A stretch of 64,000 nt of DNA from Mansonella perstans (taxonomy: Eukaryota > Nematoda > Chromadorea > Rhabditida > Onchocercidae). The DNA lies in NCBI GenBank assembly GCA_037074765.1, contig JBAMDO010000003.1:124001-188000 (forward strand), read 5' to 3'. A program made the position numbers and the translations under genes. Under the pieces are notes generated by a model. That model made no database searches. It had not been told where the DNA came from and worked only from the letters and a program-made list of their open reading frames with translations. Of this stretch, positions 1 to 11,920 are shown piece by piece; position 1 is the stretch's first letter, and every line of letters starts with the position of its first letter.

Positions 1-125
1 GATTGTGTAGAAATCGAGTTTTTTACGGTTTCTACTGATTTTTACTGATTTCACGAACAGCATTGGATTCTTTTCCAGAACAGGCAGTCTTCCACCTTCC
101 GCCATACCGCAATGTGTCAGTGTTA
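1..125 (-). pseudogene. Spare last exon (type 3B) of secreted-protein gene, unit 1, partial
   Basis: Read on the minus strand this is a second, diverged version of the last exon of the secreted family, about 1 kb beyond the proper last exon of gene 1L. It keeps the LTLTHCGM start and an RLPVLEKNPMLFVK stretch. It then runs into a different tail (SVKISRNRKK...) instead of the usual NTLDFMK end. The acceptor, which is attgcag in the other copies, is attgccg here, so the AG is lost. The exon is cut by the window edge. Probably not used in this unit. Confidence 0.7.
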
Positions 126-429
126 CGGCAATCATAGTCGTAATTGCATTGTATCACCAAAAAAAAAATTATTATATAATCTATTTCGTATGTACTTGAA
201 AGAAGTTGACGAATAAATTTGCCAATTTAGTTAGAAAAAAAAATTATTAAATTAGAATTTTGAAATAACCAGTAATTCAACACTAAATGGTAACAGTTTC
301 AATCTCCATGGTCGATTTAAGACCAACTTAGGCATACTTTTAATTTGCAATATTGGGATCTGAAATTTGCTTTTCTTCTCCTGAAATGTACGTTTTACAA
401 AACAAATACTATATCATTAATTTTTAATT

Positions 430-611
430 TTTGTGCCATTCTAGCAAAACCCTCCTTGGATGACCTGATCACCAAAATTGGAAGGACTCTATTTATGACC
501 TCCTGCACTACCATACCTTCTTTGAAGATTTGGTTGAAATGAATTATATTCGCGCAGAATTGGGTGAAATGAAATTTAAAATGTGAACTCAAAAAGCTTT
601 TCTTTTCATAG
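430..611 (+). pseudogene. Relic of an unidentified exon, unit 1
   Basis: A coding-like trace lies at 473-586, beginning QNWKDSIYDLLHYHTF and continuing into LVEMNYIRAELGEMK before a stop. The exon edge appears kept as a donor (atag/gtaaag) at 611. The same protein trace recurs at 10622-10803 and, inverted and better preserved, at 26234-26430. In-frame stops upstream (near 459) and at 584 show it is dead here. I do not recognise the parent protein. It lies on the strand opposite to gene 1L, tail to tail. Confidence 0.55.
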
Positions 612-1073
612 GTAAAGATAACCAATTATAACTACCTGTATTCTCATATCAGATTACTGTAACCAACAATGCTGCGATATTTTAGCCTACTTTCAAACTA
701 TTAAAAGCCAGTACGTAAATTACAGGAATAATGCAAACCAATCCCGCAATACAAACTAGAGGATACATAAAAAGGAAATTTGATCAACGAGATTTGGATT
801 TTCACCGTTCATTTGTGATTAGCTCTTTCAGATTTTCCTGAAATTGTTTTTTCAAGACATGCGAACCAATCCAATGGTTGATTTTACGTGTGGTAATTGG
901 CAATGCTATCTCTGCTGACCAACAATAAAGCATGGACTTCAACGTAAAGCGTAATTCCTAAAACTTTCTCAACAACTTGTCTTATTAGCCCTGTGATGTT
1001 TTCATTCTGTCAGAAAAGATCATCAGTCTTTATTGCTAACACATTCACATCGGTCATAATATCACTTTAAAGT

Positions 1074-1714
1074 TTATTTCATGAAGTCAAGAATGTTTTT
1101 CACGAACAACATCGGATTCTTTTCCAGAACAGACAGTCTTCCATCTTTCCCCATACCACAATGTGTCAGTGTTACTGCAATCATAGTTGTAATTACATTT
1201 TACCATCAAAAAAAAATTATTGTATAATCTATTTTGTATGCAATTGGAAAAAGTTGACGAATAAATTTGCAAGTAGGTTGGAAGAAAAAATTGACAAATT
1301 AGTATTTTGAAATAACCAATTATTCAGCATTAATGATCTAGACATACGTTTTCCTACTTGCGTTATTATTTGGCCATCATCCCACAACGTGGTAACTGTA
1401 TGGTTTGTGAAAGCAGCTGCAATTGATATCAGAGTTTGTGATATATTTCTTTTTTGAATTGAATCGATAGAATTAGAGAGATTTGCTTTGTAACTTTTCA
1501 GAAAATAACTTTTTCAAGTCACCTGTGATAATAAATTATCACTTGCATAATTCAAGATTCTGATTTCTAGTTTTTCTGAATGAACTTCTCTGAATTTTTA
1601 AAGCTTACCGGTCATGACACTGATGATGGCTCTCTGATCTTGTCCGCCTCCATCTCCATTTTGCCTGTGAGAACAACAAATGAGTACAGCAAGATACACT
1701 ATCAACTTTGCCAT
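1074..1714 (-). CDS. Small secreted protein, copy 1L (three exons, intact)
   Basis: Exons on the minus strand are 1714-1609, 1416-1348 and 1174-1074; they splice in frame (phases 1 and 1) to 91 residues. Exon 1 encodes a signal peptide (MAKLIVYLAVLICCS) and a linker, HRQNGDGGGQDQR, then AIISVMT. Exon 2 has an NHT glycosylation sequon and the TLWDDGQIITQVGK block. Exon 3 has THCGMGKDGRLSVLEKNP and ends ILDFMK. Donors are gtaagc and gtatgt; acceptors end gcag. A poly(A) signal (AATAAA on the minus strand) is at 1034-1029. I do not recognise the family; function unknown. Secretion is inferred from the N-terminus. The gene is divergent from 1R. Confidence 0.75.
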
Positions 1715-2930
1715 ATTTCAATCTGTTTATATTTTAATCTAAAATGCTATCTTTCAGAAATGCAGACATTACGAAATGCACACCGTTTCATCAATTTGTT
1801 AATTTGTAAACTGTCAGCGATTTCGACTTATTCCAAGTAATTTTGAGTGAAACGAAACCTTAATTGTGAAGTTGCTAAAAGCATTTTTCGCGGCAGGGAA
1901 AGTTAAACAATTATGTAAATGAAACCACTGTTTTGTATAAAACTTCTTGAATAATTAATAATTAATTCATTTCCTAGACTTGAAAATAACTGAAATAGTT
2001 TTGAAACAATTAAAATTAAATCTGTTTCCGATCGAGAATTCATTGATGACTTATTTCTGTAACTAATCACAAGCTGCTTTTTCTCAAAATAATTTTAGTC
2101 CAGAAATTCTGCTGAAATCATTGTTGAAACTTATAAATTAATGAGCTGGAATCAACTTCTCAATGCATATGAAGGAACAATGGATTATTAAAGCCGAAAA
2201 TAAAATAGGTACATCATCTTGGAAATTAACGAGAAAACCCAACAGAGAGATTTAACGAATCTAATAAACATATTCTCTTCCATTATCAAAATTAACCTTT
2301 CGTGTCACTGAGAATGTCAAATCTTTACTGTGAATATTAATGAGGGAAATGAACACAAATTAATGGGTATTTACTTTGCTTGAAATCAAGTAATTTTTCT
2401 AATGCTAATAAAATTAATTTGGAAGTCTTAAGCCAAGCGAAATATTTCTGTCCAATCGGCTAAGGAAATTTCCGTCTAATTAAATAATTAATATCATTCT
2501 TAAGAGTCGTAATCATTCTTAAGGATTGCTTTAATCAAAATTTAGCACGGCAATTCCTACTGGCATTTAGTTATTCCCCAAACCTCTGAAACAACGAGCA
2601 TTTGCTTAAATAATGAAAACTATGAATGGCTTCGAGAAATTAAAATCTCAGTTTTATTTTTCAAAAGTGGATCCAATGAATACAACCTGTTTTATTTGTA
2701 AAGATGTTCAAAAGAATGCTTTTTTTCTGCAGCTTCTTTTTTAAGCATTTCCAAATTGAGTGGTAAAACAACAAATTAGGTAGGATAAGCAGAAAGAATT
2801 TAATGTACGGGACAATGATAAAATCTAAAAAAATTATCAGCAATCTTTTTTCATAATTTAAAGAAATATGACTAGTTCCTTTAAACAATTAATTTTGCGG
2901 TGTCCGAAACCAAATTAGTCATTTCTCTGA

Positions 2931-4211
2931 AATCCGATTTTAAATCCAATTTTGAAATCCGATTTTTTTTCTTAACTTTCTAAATTGATTTTTTTAATTT
3001 TTCAATTAAAAAAGAAACAACTTGGTAAATTCTTCGTACTTCATGATATAAGCAGCACTATAATTGCAAAAAGATCAACGAATTATGGTATGCTAGACTT
3101 GAAGCTGCACTAACAGTTTCTTCTCTATCTAATTACATACATAATCCAAAAATTATTGATTTGAAATGTAATTATAAGCGACATTTTGAGATATGAAAGA
3201 TAATCCTCAAAATAAAAACATTGATTCTAATTCTGATTTCCAAAGCTTTCAAATTTTGAAACTTATGAAAACTGCTTTTTAGGCATTTCACAAGAAATAT
3301 GGAATTGAGTCGGCAGTAGGAGTGAATGTAAAATTTGTTTCTGAAAGTTTTTCACAAAATATTTGTGGAAAATATTAAAATAGCATATTGCGAAAATGTA
3401 GTGGGTTTGTTAAGCCAGATATCGTGTTTTTTGGCGAAAAATTTTCCAGCACGATTTTTCAATTGCTCCATCAGAGGATCTTTTAGAAAGTATGAAGTAG
3501 ACGACGTTATGTAAAATTGCTGTCCACTTAATTTCAAGTTTGGTTTACAATAATAATGATCATTTTCTATGCTGAATTGATGAGAGGGAGTAAAAGAATC
3601 AAAAAAATGTCATATCTGCTGTTGCAAAATTGTTGTTGCGAGTGACAAATCAGTGAGCGACACAAATCAGTTGATGAGAGACCAAAAGAATCTTAAAATG
3701 TATGTATGATTTGATCCTATTTTTTTGTTCTGACAATGTCATTTTTAGAAGAATATACAGGGATCGTTTTTTTTTTCAACTATATTTTTGTTCCATCGGT
3801 GATTCACCTGATAATGTCTGCCGTGAACTTTAAGGCAATATGTAGTTGTCTTAAAAATTCTCTTTGCAAGAAATATGCATCAAATAACCGTTGGAGCCTT
3901 TAATGATTATGATGCTGTCAATCCAACTTTCTCTTTGGAATTGTATTAATACACGGCGATAAATTCACTTTTTTTAATAACTTACCATTTCTAGTTAACT
4001 TTCTGAAATAACTTTACTTACAGATGCAAATGCAGCTTTCGTAAAGGACCGAAAGAAGATCAGAGTGCGTAAGAGCTTTTTACAACAATTTTTTCAAACT
4101 TTTTACAGCAGGTATTTGACAGATTTGTCTACAACAGTGGAACAACTTCATAACCATGGAATCTCAATAACTCGAAATCAGCACATTCAATTTTAAATAC
4201 GAATTGTAGTG
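2931..4211. repeat. Palindrome loop of unit 1 with small conserved minus-strand ORF
   Basis: This is single-orientation DNA between the arms, nearly the same in all three units (2931-4211, 13150-14433, 21625-22905). It holds a short minus-strand reading frame at 3537-3352 (MEQLKNRAGKFFAKKHDIWL core) that recurs in the other two loops with few changes. It could be an old exon; no splice partners were found. No promoter or RNA gene is recognised. Confidence 0.5.
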
Positions 4212-5441
4212 ATTTCGAAGTAATGACTAATTTGGCTTCGGGCACCGTAAAATCGTTTAAAGGAACTGGTTATATTTCTTTAAATTATGAAAAAGGATTG
4301 CTGATAATTTATCTCTCAAAAATAAAATAACTGGACAGCTCAAGTTTAATTTAATGATTGTCTATTCATCAAATTCCTTTCTACTTATCCTACCCAATCC
4401 ATTGTTTTACAACTCACCTTAGAAATGCTGAAAACAGAAGCTATAGAAAAAAAAGTCTTAACAACAGGCATAAAACAGGCTGTATTCATTGGTTCCGCTT
4501 TTGAAGAATAAAACTGCTTTTTAATTTCTCGAAGTCATTCATAGTTTTCATTAGTTAAGCAAATGCTCTGTGTTGGGAAACGTTGTAAATACCAACAATA
4601 ATTGCTGTGCTAAATTATGACTGAAGCAGTCCTTATGAATGATTACCTATCAGTGGTTAATTAGAAGAAAATTTTCCTTAATCGATTGGGCAGAAATATT
4701 TCGTTCGGTTTGGTTAAGACTTCTGAATTAATTTTAATTAGCATGCGGATAATTACTTGAATCCAAGAAAAAAGCGGAGGTGAATACTTCATCAATTTTT
4801 GTGTTCATTTACCTCATTAGTATTCACAGTAAAGATTTGACATTCTCAGTAACACGAAAGGTTAATTTTGAAAATGGAAACGAATATATTTATTGAAATC
4901 ATTAAATTTCTTTGTTGTGTTTCCTCGTTATTTTCCAAGATGATGTACCTACTTTATTTTCTGCTTTAATAATCATTGTTCCTTCATATGCATTGAGAAG
5001 TTGATTCCAGCTCATTAATTTATAAGTTTCAACAATGATTTCAGCAGAATTTCTGGACTAAAATTATTTTGAGAAAAAGCAGCTTGTGATTAGTTACAGA
5101 AATAAGTCATCAATGAATTCTCGATCGGAAACAGATTTAATTTTAGTTGTTTCAAAACTATTTCAGTTATTTTCAAGTCTAGGAAATGAATTAATTATTA
5201 ATTATTCAAGAAGTTTTATACAAAACAGTGGTTTCATTTACGTAATTGTTTAACTTTCCCTGCCGCGAAAAATGCTTTTAGCAACTTCACAATTAAGGTT
5301 TCGTTTCACTCAAAATTACTTGGAATAAGTCGAAATCGCTGACAGTTTACAAATTAACAAATTGATGAAACGGTGTGCATTTCGTAATGTCTGCATTTCT
5401 GAAAGATAGCATTTTAGATTAAAATATAAACAGATTGAAAT

Positions 5442-6072
5442 ATGGCAAAGTTGATAGTGTATCTTGCTATACTCATTTGTTGTTCGGGGCGACGGGGCCC
5501 ACAAATGCAGCAAGCCATCATCAGTGTCATGCCCGGTAAGCTTTAAAAATTCAGAGAAGTTCATTCAGAAAAGCTAGAAATCAGAATCTTGAATTATGCA
5601 AGTGATAGTTTATTATCACAGGTGAATTGAAAAAGTTATTTTCTGAAAAGTTACAAAGCAAATCTCTCTAATTCTATCGATTCAATTCAAAAAAGAAATA
5701 TATCACAAACTCTGATATCAATTGCAGGTGCTTTCACAAACCATACAGTTACCACGTTGTGGGATGATGGCCAAATAATAACGCAAGTAGGAAAACGTAT
5801 GTCTAGATCATTAATGCTGAATAATTGGTTATTTCAAAATACTAATTTGTCAATTTTTTCTTCCAATCTGAACTTGCAAATTTATTCGTCAACTTTTTCC
5901 AATTACATATAAAATAGATTATATAATAATTTTTTTTTGATGGTAAAATGTAATTACAACTATGATTGCAGTAACACTGACACATTGTGGTATGGGGAAA
6001 GATGGAAGACTGTCTGTTCTGGAAAAGGATCCGATGTTGTTCGTGAAAAACACTCTTGACTTCATGAAGTAA
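5442..6072 (+). CDS. Small secreted protein, copy 1R (three exons, intact)
   Basis: Exons 5442-5535, 5728-5796 and 5972-6072 splice in frame to 87 residues. Signal peptide MAKLIVYLAILICCS is followed by the variable linker GRRGPQMQQ, then AIISVMPG, the NHT sequon, TLWDDGQIITQVGK, and THCGMGKDGRLSVLEKDP ending NTLDFMK. The donors gtaagc and gtatgt and the attgcag acceptors are intact. AATAAA lies at 6112-6117, 40 bases after the stop. Nine bases upstream of the ATG the sequence reads ataaacag, which could serve as a spliced-leader acceptor (inference). Unknown family; a single cysteine remains after the signal peptide. Confidence 0.78.
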
Positions 6073-6506
6073 ACTTTAAAGTGATATTATGACAAATGTG
6101 AATGTGTAAGCAATAAAGATTGATGATCTTTTCTGACAGAATGAAAACATCACAGGGCTAATAAGACAAGTTGTTGAGAAAGTTTTAGGAATTACGCTTT
6201 ACGTTGAAGTCCATGCTTTATTGTTGGTCAGCAGAGATAGTATTGCCAATTACCACATATAAGATCAACCATTGGATTGGTTTGCATGCCTTGCAAAAAT
6301 AATTTTGGAAAAATCCGAAAGAACTAGTCGCAAATGAACACATTCATTTGTTCCAATATCTGAACAACTCTCCATTTTAGGTATTCTGTATTGCAGAAGT
6401 TGTTTACATTATTCCCATAATTTACGTATTGTCCTTTAATAGATTGAAAATAGGCTACAGCTCGGAGCATTATTAGTTACAGTAATTTAACATAGGTAGT
6501 TATAGT

Positions 6507-7490
6507 ATTGGAAAATTTTGAATAAAAAATCCGTTGATATGGTCTTTGATTTTAAAAATCCACATACTGTAGTTAAGTTGGATTAACAGTCGATGGAAGA
6601 CTATTGCAAAATGCAAGCATTGCAAAAAATTTGATTATCAATTTAGCAGAGGCATTGCATAAGCAATCGAAATACAGATCACTGCAGAGAGATGCTAGGA
6701 TAAAATATCAACGGTGACAAAATTTCAACGATTTGCCAGAATAATCTGAGCAACTTTCATCACATTGTAATCGCACAAATAATTTAAAAGGAAATCAGTA
6801 CGTTTATTAAAAATTCGTTTCAAGCATCGCAAAATTGTTCATTGACAGAATTAGTTATTTTTCTATAATTTTCGAAAAAACTTATTGCCGTTGGACTAAA
6901 AAACGCAGAAATTAGACAGACTAAGAATAGCTTCCACTAGTTCCGAAGTATAAAAGCATAGTTTCTATGCCTCAGACCAATTGCTTCGTTAATTTTTTTT
7001 CATAGTTAATAAAAATGCCTGGAATGTGAACGTTTTAGAGAATATCACAAATATTAATACATCCTAGAAGGTACATGTGCTCAATTTTGACTGAAGCGGT
7101 TCATGAGTGTAATTGTCTTTTAATAATCCAATCAGACAGATACTTTTAAAATCAATCAAGTGAAGCTTTTTTACTGTTTTAAGTTTCTGAATTAAAATTT
7201 CGTCAGCAATTAAATTGCAAGGATATCAGCGATAAGGAAATAATCTGACAAATTGCTTGATTGTATTTGTAAGTGATACCTTATGCTTAATGAAATGTTT
7301 TTTAGTTCTTAATTAATTCTTACCAGACATCATTATGTTCCTTTTCTTTTATCAAATACCTAAGATTTACCTAAAATACGATCTGTGCTCTAATTATTGA
7401 TAAGTATTCCGATAATTCATTACAACTGTACATTTCTTAATTATAATCAATATAATAAGAAGTCTGCGTTTTCCATCCTTTTTTGTATTT
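6507..7490. other. Spacer between right arm and CHK1 relics, unit 1
   Basis: No gene is seen. The left part (to about 7225) is shared with 17051-17760 and 25216-25950, so it belongs to the tandem unit; the remainder is found only here. It contains a tataaaag box with a neighbouring short hairpin around 6950-6975, but no transcript can be assigned to it. Confidence 0.5.
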
Positions 7491-9367
7491 GGAGAACTGG
7501 ACAGCGCCACGCCAGCTAAGAAGGCGCAGAAATTTTTCCAGCAGATTATTGCTAACTTGAAGCATATTCACTCAATGGGTATTGTTCATCGTGATATCAA
7601 GCCGGAATATCTATTACTTATGAAAAATGGTAACTAACATTAAACTACTAAGTCTTCCTTTTTTAATGAATAATAAAATCGAATTCATCATTAACTATCA
7701 TTTTATTTCATTAATATTTTAATTTACAAAATGGGATCTTTGAATAAATTAAATGATAATTGTAATTTGATTTTGGGTTTTCATATCTTCTGAACTTAAT
7801 ATCGTTATATTTACTGCAAGTCAGCTAATAATTTGCGATTTTGGTCTGGCAACAATGTTTCGTCATAAAGGAATGAAAAGAAAGTTGAAATCGAGATGTG
7901 ATACATACAGTATCTTCCACTTTAGGCTTACTGATGAATTACCCTGGGAAGAAGCGACTGCAACACATGCGTTCTTTAACAATTCTTTACTACCATACTT
8001 CATTTTTTTTTTGTACTTTTTTTAGGACATCAATGCCGTTCAAACTGTAGCTTGCAAAATACGATTGCAAATGTTATGCACTTTGGCTCAAACTTTTAGG
8101 ACCTATAACAAGTGCATTTTATCATAATATCTAATGCAGTGACTATTGCAGTTAACCCTTCATTCTGTTAAAGTGTCAATAACCTTTTCATTCTTTTTAA
8201 TGTATGCAGAATAAGCTTTCTTGACATAATTGATCATCTGTATGCTTCCATCACTTTTGCTGCTGGATATTATTTATCTGATGCTCAAAATCAGTTATCT
8301 TAATTGACAGAGTACAAATTAACCGTTGTCTAATTACTCTTTCTACTTCACGTGATCTTTCCACATCCTTCTACTTCCGTCATTTAATTGTTATTTTTAA
8401 TTTTCTCAATTACTCATTCTTTTTACTAACATGTAAAATAAGTTTCAGATTTATTACGAAAAATGTTGAATGTTTGCGAACAGAAACGAATCAAAATTCC
8501 AGAAATTGAAGAGCATGAATTTTTCTTTGAGAAGATAAGTACGTCTGATTTTACTATAAATTTCGTAATCGAGAATTAATATTAATTGTGATAGTATTTT
8601 ATTTATCAAATTGCTTGTATTTTAAAATTATGAAATACCGAGTGGAAAACCGTGGCACAAATAGTAAAAAGTACGGATATTGCCACACTCTGCCAAGAGT
8701 TATCAGTGTTGTTTCAACTGGTGAAAATCCAACGAATTTGAAGAAAGATAATAACGCTGCAGAACCAACAAACTTATTTGGAGCGATAATAGTGGATGAT
8801 CAGAAAGAACCTGATCCAAAGAAGGCCAGACTTTCACCTTCTACTAATTTTGAAAAGAGGTAACATTTTTCGGTTTCAGTTTTCTGCTTTTATTTTTGTT
8901 ATCTGACTATGCGAATAAGCGATTTTTTGTTTGTTAAGAATTGTTTCGTAGATCCTTTTTAAAATGCTTTCAAAAAGATTGAAATCTTGAAATTTATATG
9001 ATGGTCTTTTATCTTTTAATCGGTTTTTTAATTTTTGATTAACTCTTCCTCTATATATGATATTTATCGTTATCGAGTGTAAAGAAGTGATTTTCTTGTG
9101 GTTTTTTGTTTTAGTTAATTTTTGCATAAAAACATGAAACATAACAGATCTCTCCAGCAAAAAAAATTCCAATTTTTTATCAAAATAGATTTCTAAATTT
9201 AAACCATAAACAAAATTTCGGATTAAACTTCAATTACGGCTTTTAGAATTGAATTATCAGTGGGTGCGATTTCTCAGCCAATCCTATCTCTTGATATCTC
9301 GCAGGCAATAAAGACTTGGCAAGTTGCTAAGAAAAATGTACAAAATCAACTGAGCGTACAACTGTAA
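7491..9367 (+). pseudogene. chk-1: CHK1-type checkpoint kinase gene relic, unit 1
   Basis: Decayed exons in order: 7491-7629 (KFFQQI...[13 protein letters not shown], the catalytic-loop region), 7825-7968 (CDFGLATMFRHKG, then directly into LTDELPWEEAT), 8449-8534 (KMLNVCEQKRIKIPEIEEHE, end of kinase domain), about 8640-8862 (KKARLSPSTNFEKR linker) and 9247-9367 (AISQPILSLDISQ). Order and motifs match the CHK1 family, recalled from human and C. elegans. Damage: HRDIKPEN has become HRDIKPEY, removing the Mg-binding Asn; the segment with APE and DVW is deleted; the donor after the third piece is AT instead of GT; the last piece stops at 9365. The N-lobe is absent. Cannot encode an active kinase. 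Confidence 0.8.
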
Positions 9368-9750
9368 TTGTTTACTGGAGTGTTCCTGCTTTTGATGATG
9401 AAAAGTTTTTTTGAAAAATTGCGAATATATTTTTCATGAATTAATGAATCTACTTTTCATAATTTTATCACCAATTCTGCCAATTTCTGGAAAAAGTTTT
9501 TTGAAAAAAATTTCTTTATACTTTGTACTTTGTACACTGGCACTAAGTTTTAGGGAATTGAGATTGATAGAACTACTGATGAAGATCTGCTACGGTATCA
9601 ATCAGGCAAGCTATAATATCATAACGGCAGCTTTCCCAAGCATCAAAATTTGAAAACTTGGAAATTAAAATAAAAATCAATGTCTTTATTTTAAAAATTA
9701 GCTTTCATGCAAGTCTGATCTATTTTTATTCTCTATTTTATTTATTACAG

Positions 9751-9877
9751 CATCCGTTGGCACTTCTAGCGTCGTTTGACACGTACATATGTGACGAAAC
9801 GGACTGGCGAACTGATGTCAATCATCAAAAACAGAATGGATCTCAAATTCACGTGTGTGCAACGTGCACCCAATATG
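9751..9877 (+). pseudogene. Unidentified exon downstream of CHK1 relic, unit 1
   Basis: Bounded by ttattacag and gtaatt. Its frame reads ASFDTYICDETDWRTDVNHQ. The copy at 19292-19411 stays open to the donor, but this one carries 7 extra bases after AAACAG that shift the frame. It may be a further CHK1 exon or another gene; I do not recognise it. Confidence 0.45.
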
Positions 9878-10165
9878 GTAATTTCAAAATTTAATTTTAA
9901 AATTAATTGAAAGAAGTCAATATAGTTGAAAAGTAAAAGAAGTCAACGAATCAATTTAAAAAGTTAACTTGAAAGAAAGAACCATCAAATCGGATTAATT
10001 TCGCGGCGTGGATGAGCTACTTTTTATTAAGGATAAAAAATTAAAATGCGATTTTTCTACTTTTCGGAAATAATTCCGAATTTTGCATTATGATCACTAA
10101 TTCTCATCAGTTTTCAACAGAATTAAGCGTTAAATTCTTATAAAAAAATTAATTTTTTCTAGAAC

Positions 10166-10319
10166 TGCTTAATTAATATGCAAAATGTAAATTCTTTGAT
10201 TGTGTAGAAATCGAGTTTTTTACGATTTTACTGATTTTTACTAATTTCACGAACAGCATTGGATTCTTTCCAGAACAGGCAGTCTTCCACCTTCCGCCAT
10301 ACCCAGTGTGTCAGTGTTA
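10166..10319 (-). pseudogene. Spare last exon (type 3B) of secreted-protein gene, unit 2
   Basis: Minus-strand equivalent of the piece at 1-125. The acceptor (attgcag) is intact, but single-base deletions relative to the unit 1 and unit 3 copies break the frame, for example in cattggattctttccag and ccatacccagtg. Not translatable as an exon of the family. Confidence 0.65.
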
Positions 10320-10621
10320 CTGCAATTATAGTTGCAATTACATTGTGTCATCAAAAAAAATTATTATATAATCTATTTTGTATGTAATTGGAAAAAGTTG
10401 ACAAACAAATTTGCCAATTTAGTTAGAAAAAAAAATTATTAAATTAGAATTTTGAAATAACCAGTAATTCAACACTAAATGGTAACAGTTTCAATCTCCA
10501 TGGTCGATTTACGACCAACTTAGGCGTACTTTTAATTTGCAATATTGGGATCTGAAATTTGCTTTTCTTCTCCTGAAATGTACGTTTTACAAAACAAATA
10601 CTATATCATTAATTTTTAATT

Positions 10622-10803
10622 TTTTTGCCATTCTTGCAAAACCCTCCTTGGATGACCTGATCACCAAAATTGGAAGGACTCCATTTATAACCTCCTGCAC
10701 TACCGTACCTTCTTTGAAGATTTGGTTGAAATGAATTATATTCGCGCAGAATTGGGTGAAATGAAATTTAAAATGTGAACTCAAAAAGCTTTTCTTTTCA
10801 TAG
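10622..10803 (+). pseudogene. Relic of an unidentified exon, unit 2
   Basis: Second copy of the 430-611 relic; the QNWKDSIY... trace begins at 10665. It ends with the same stop after GEMKFKM and the same atag/gtaaag exon edge. The parent gene is unknown. Confidence 0.5.
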
Positions 10804-11257
10804 GTAAAGATAACCAATTATAACTACCTGTATTCTCATATCAGATTAGTGCAACCAACAATGCTGCGATATTTTAGCCTACTTTCAAACTATTAAAAAG
10901 TACGTAAATTACAGGAATAATGCAAACGAATTCCGCAATACAAACTAAAGGATACATAAAAAGGAAATTTGATCAACGAGATATTGGATTTTCACCGTTC
11001 ATTTGTGATTAGCTCTTTCAGATTTTCCTGAAATTGTTTTTTCAAGACATGCGAACCAATCCAATGATTGATCTTACACGTTATAATTGGCAATGCCATC
11101 TCTGCTGACCAACAATAAAGCATGGACTTCAACGTAAAGCGTAATTCCTAAAACTTTCTCAACAACTTGTCTTATTAGCCCTGTGATGTTTTCATTCTGT
11201 CAGAAAAGATCATCAGTCTTTATTGCTAACACATTCACATCGGTCATAAATATCACT

Positions 11258-11920
11258 TTAAAGTTTATTCATGAAGTCAAGAGTGTTTTTCACGAACAAC
11301 ATCGGATTCTTTTCCAGAACAGACAGCCTTCCATCTTTCCCCATACCACAATGTGTCAGTGTTACTGCAATTATAGTTGCAATTACATTGTGCCATCAAA
11401 AAAAAATTATTATATAATCTATTTTGTATGTAATTGGAAAAAGTTGACGAATAAATTTGCAAGTTCAGATTGGAAGGAAAAATTAATAAATTAGAATTTT
11501 GAAATAACCAATTATTCAACATTCAGTGGTAAATGTGTTCAATCCTCAGTGGTCTAGACATACATTTTCCTACTTGCGTTATTATTTGGCCATCATCCCT
11601 TAATGTGATGACTGTATGGTTTGTGAAAGCACCACCTGCAATTGATATCAGAGTTTGTGATATATTTCTTTTTTGAATTGAATCGATAGAATTAGAGAGA
11701 TTTGCTTTATGACTTTCCAGAAAATAACTTTTTCAATTCACCTGTGATAATAAATTATCACTTGCATAATTCAAGATTCTGATTTCTAGCTTTTCTGAAT
11801 GAACTTCTCTGAATTTTTAAAGTTACCGGCATGACACTGATGAGGCTGCCTGCTTTGTTCGCCCCCGTCGCCCAGAACAACAAATGAGTATAGCAAGATA
11901 CACTATCAATTCGCCGTATT
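11258..11920 (-). pseudogene. Secreted-protein gene copy 2L, broken
   Basis: The three exons are present on the minus strand (about 11920-11823, 11635-11564, 11364-11258). The start codon is ACG instead of ATG. A one-base loss right after it (ACG GCG AAT TGA) gives an immediate stop, and further small indels lie in the linker. The donor of exon 1 is altered to gtaact. Exons 2 and 3 look healthy, except that a lost base at the end shifts the stop so the tail would read FMNKL. The linker resembles that of 3L, not 2R. Confidence 0.8.

Larger units (their letters stand above)
628..6506. repeat. Foldback (large inverted repeat) of unit 1
   Basis: The left arm (about 628-2930) is the reverse complement of the right arm (about 4212-6506) apart from scattered changes. 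For example, the stretch beginning cacagggctaataagacaag at 6150 matches, inverted, the stretch ending at about 998. The loop (about 2931-4211) is not inverted. Outer ends are marked by the shared ctacctg/cataggtag region, inner ends by ccaaattagtcatt/aatgactaatttgg. Arms carry genes 1L (-) and 1R (+). No terminal transposon features or transposase were seen. Confidence 0.9.

Noticed and set aside
5972..6072. THCGM in the last exon recalls the THGGM/THCGM motif of UDP-glucuronosyltransferases.
   Set aside because: Only five residues agree. The protein is under 95 residues with no other UGT signature, so no function was assigned.
8876..9172. Minus-strand open frame of 98 residues (and its 112-residue copy at 18416-18754).
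   Set aside because: Antisense to intron sequence between CHK1 relic exons; lysine-rich, no domain. Conserved only because the unit is duplicated.
9411..9653. Plus-strand frame of 80 residues repeated at 18952-19194.
   Set aside because: Low-complexity, intron-like sequence between relic exons; conservation is explained by recent duplication.
1..10197. Foldback considered as a DNA transposon with long inverted ends.
   Set aside because: No transposase, no target duplications and no short terminal motif at the arm ends; arms contain ordinary spliced genes.
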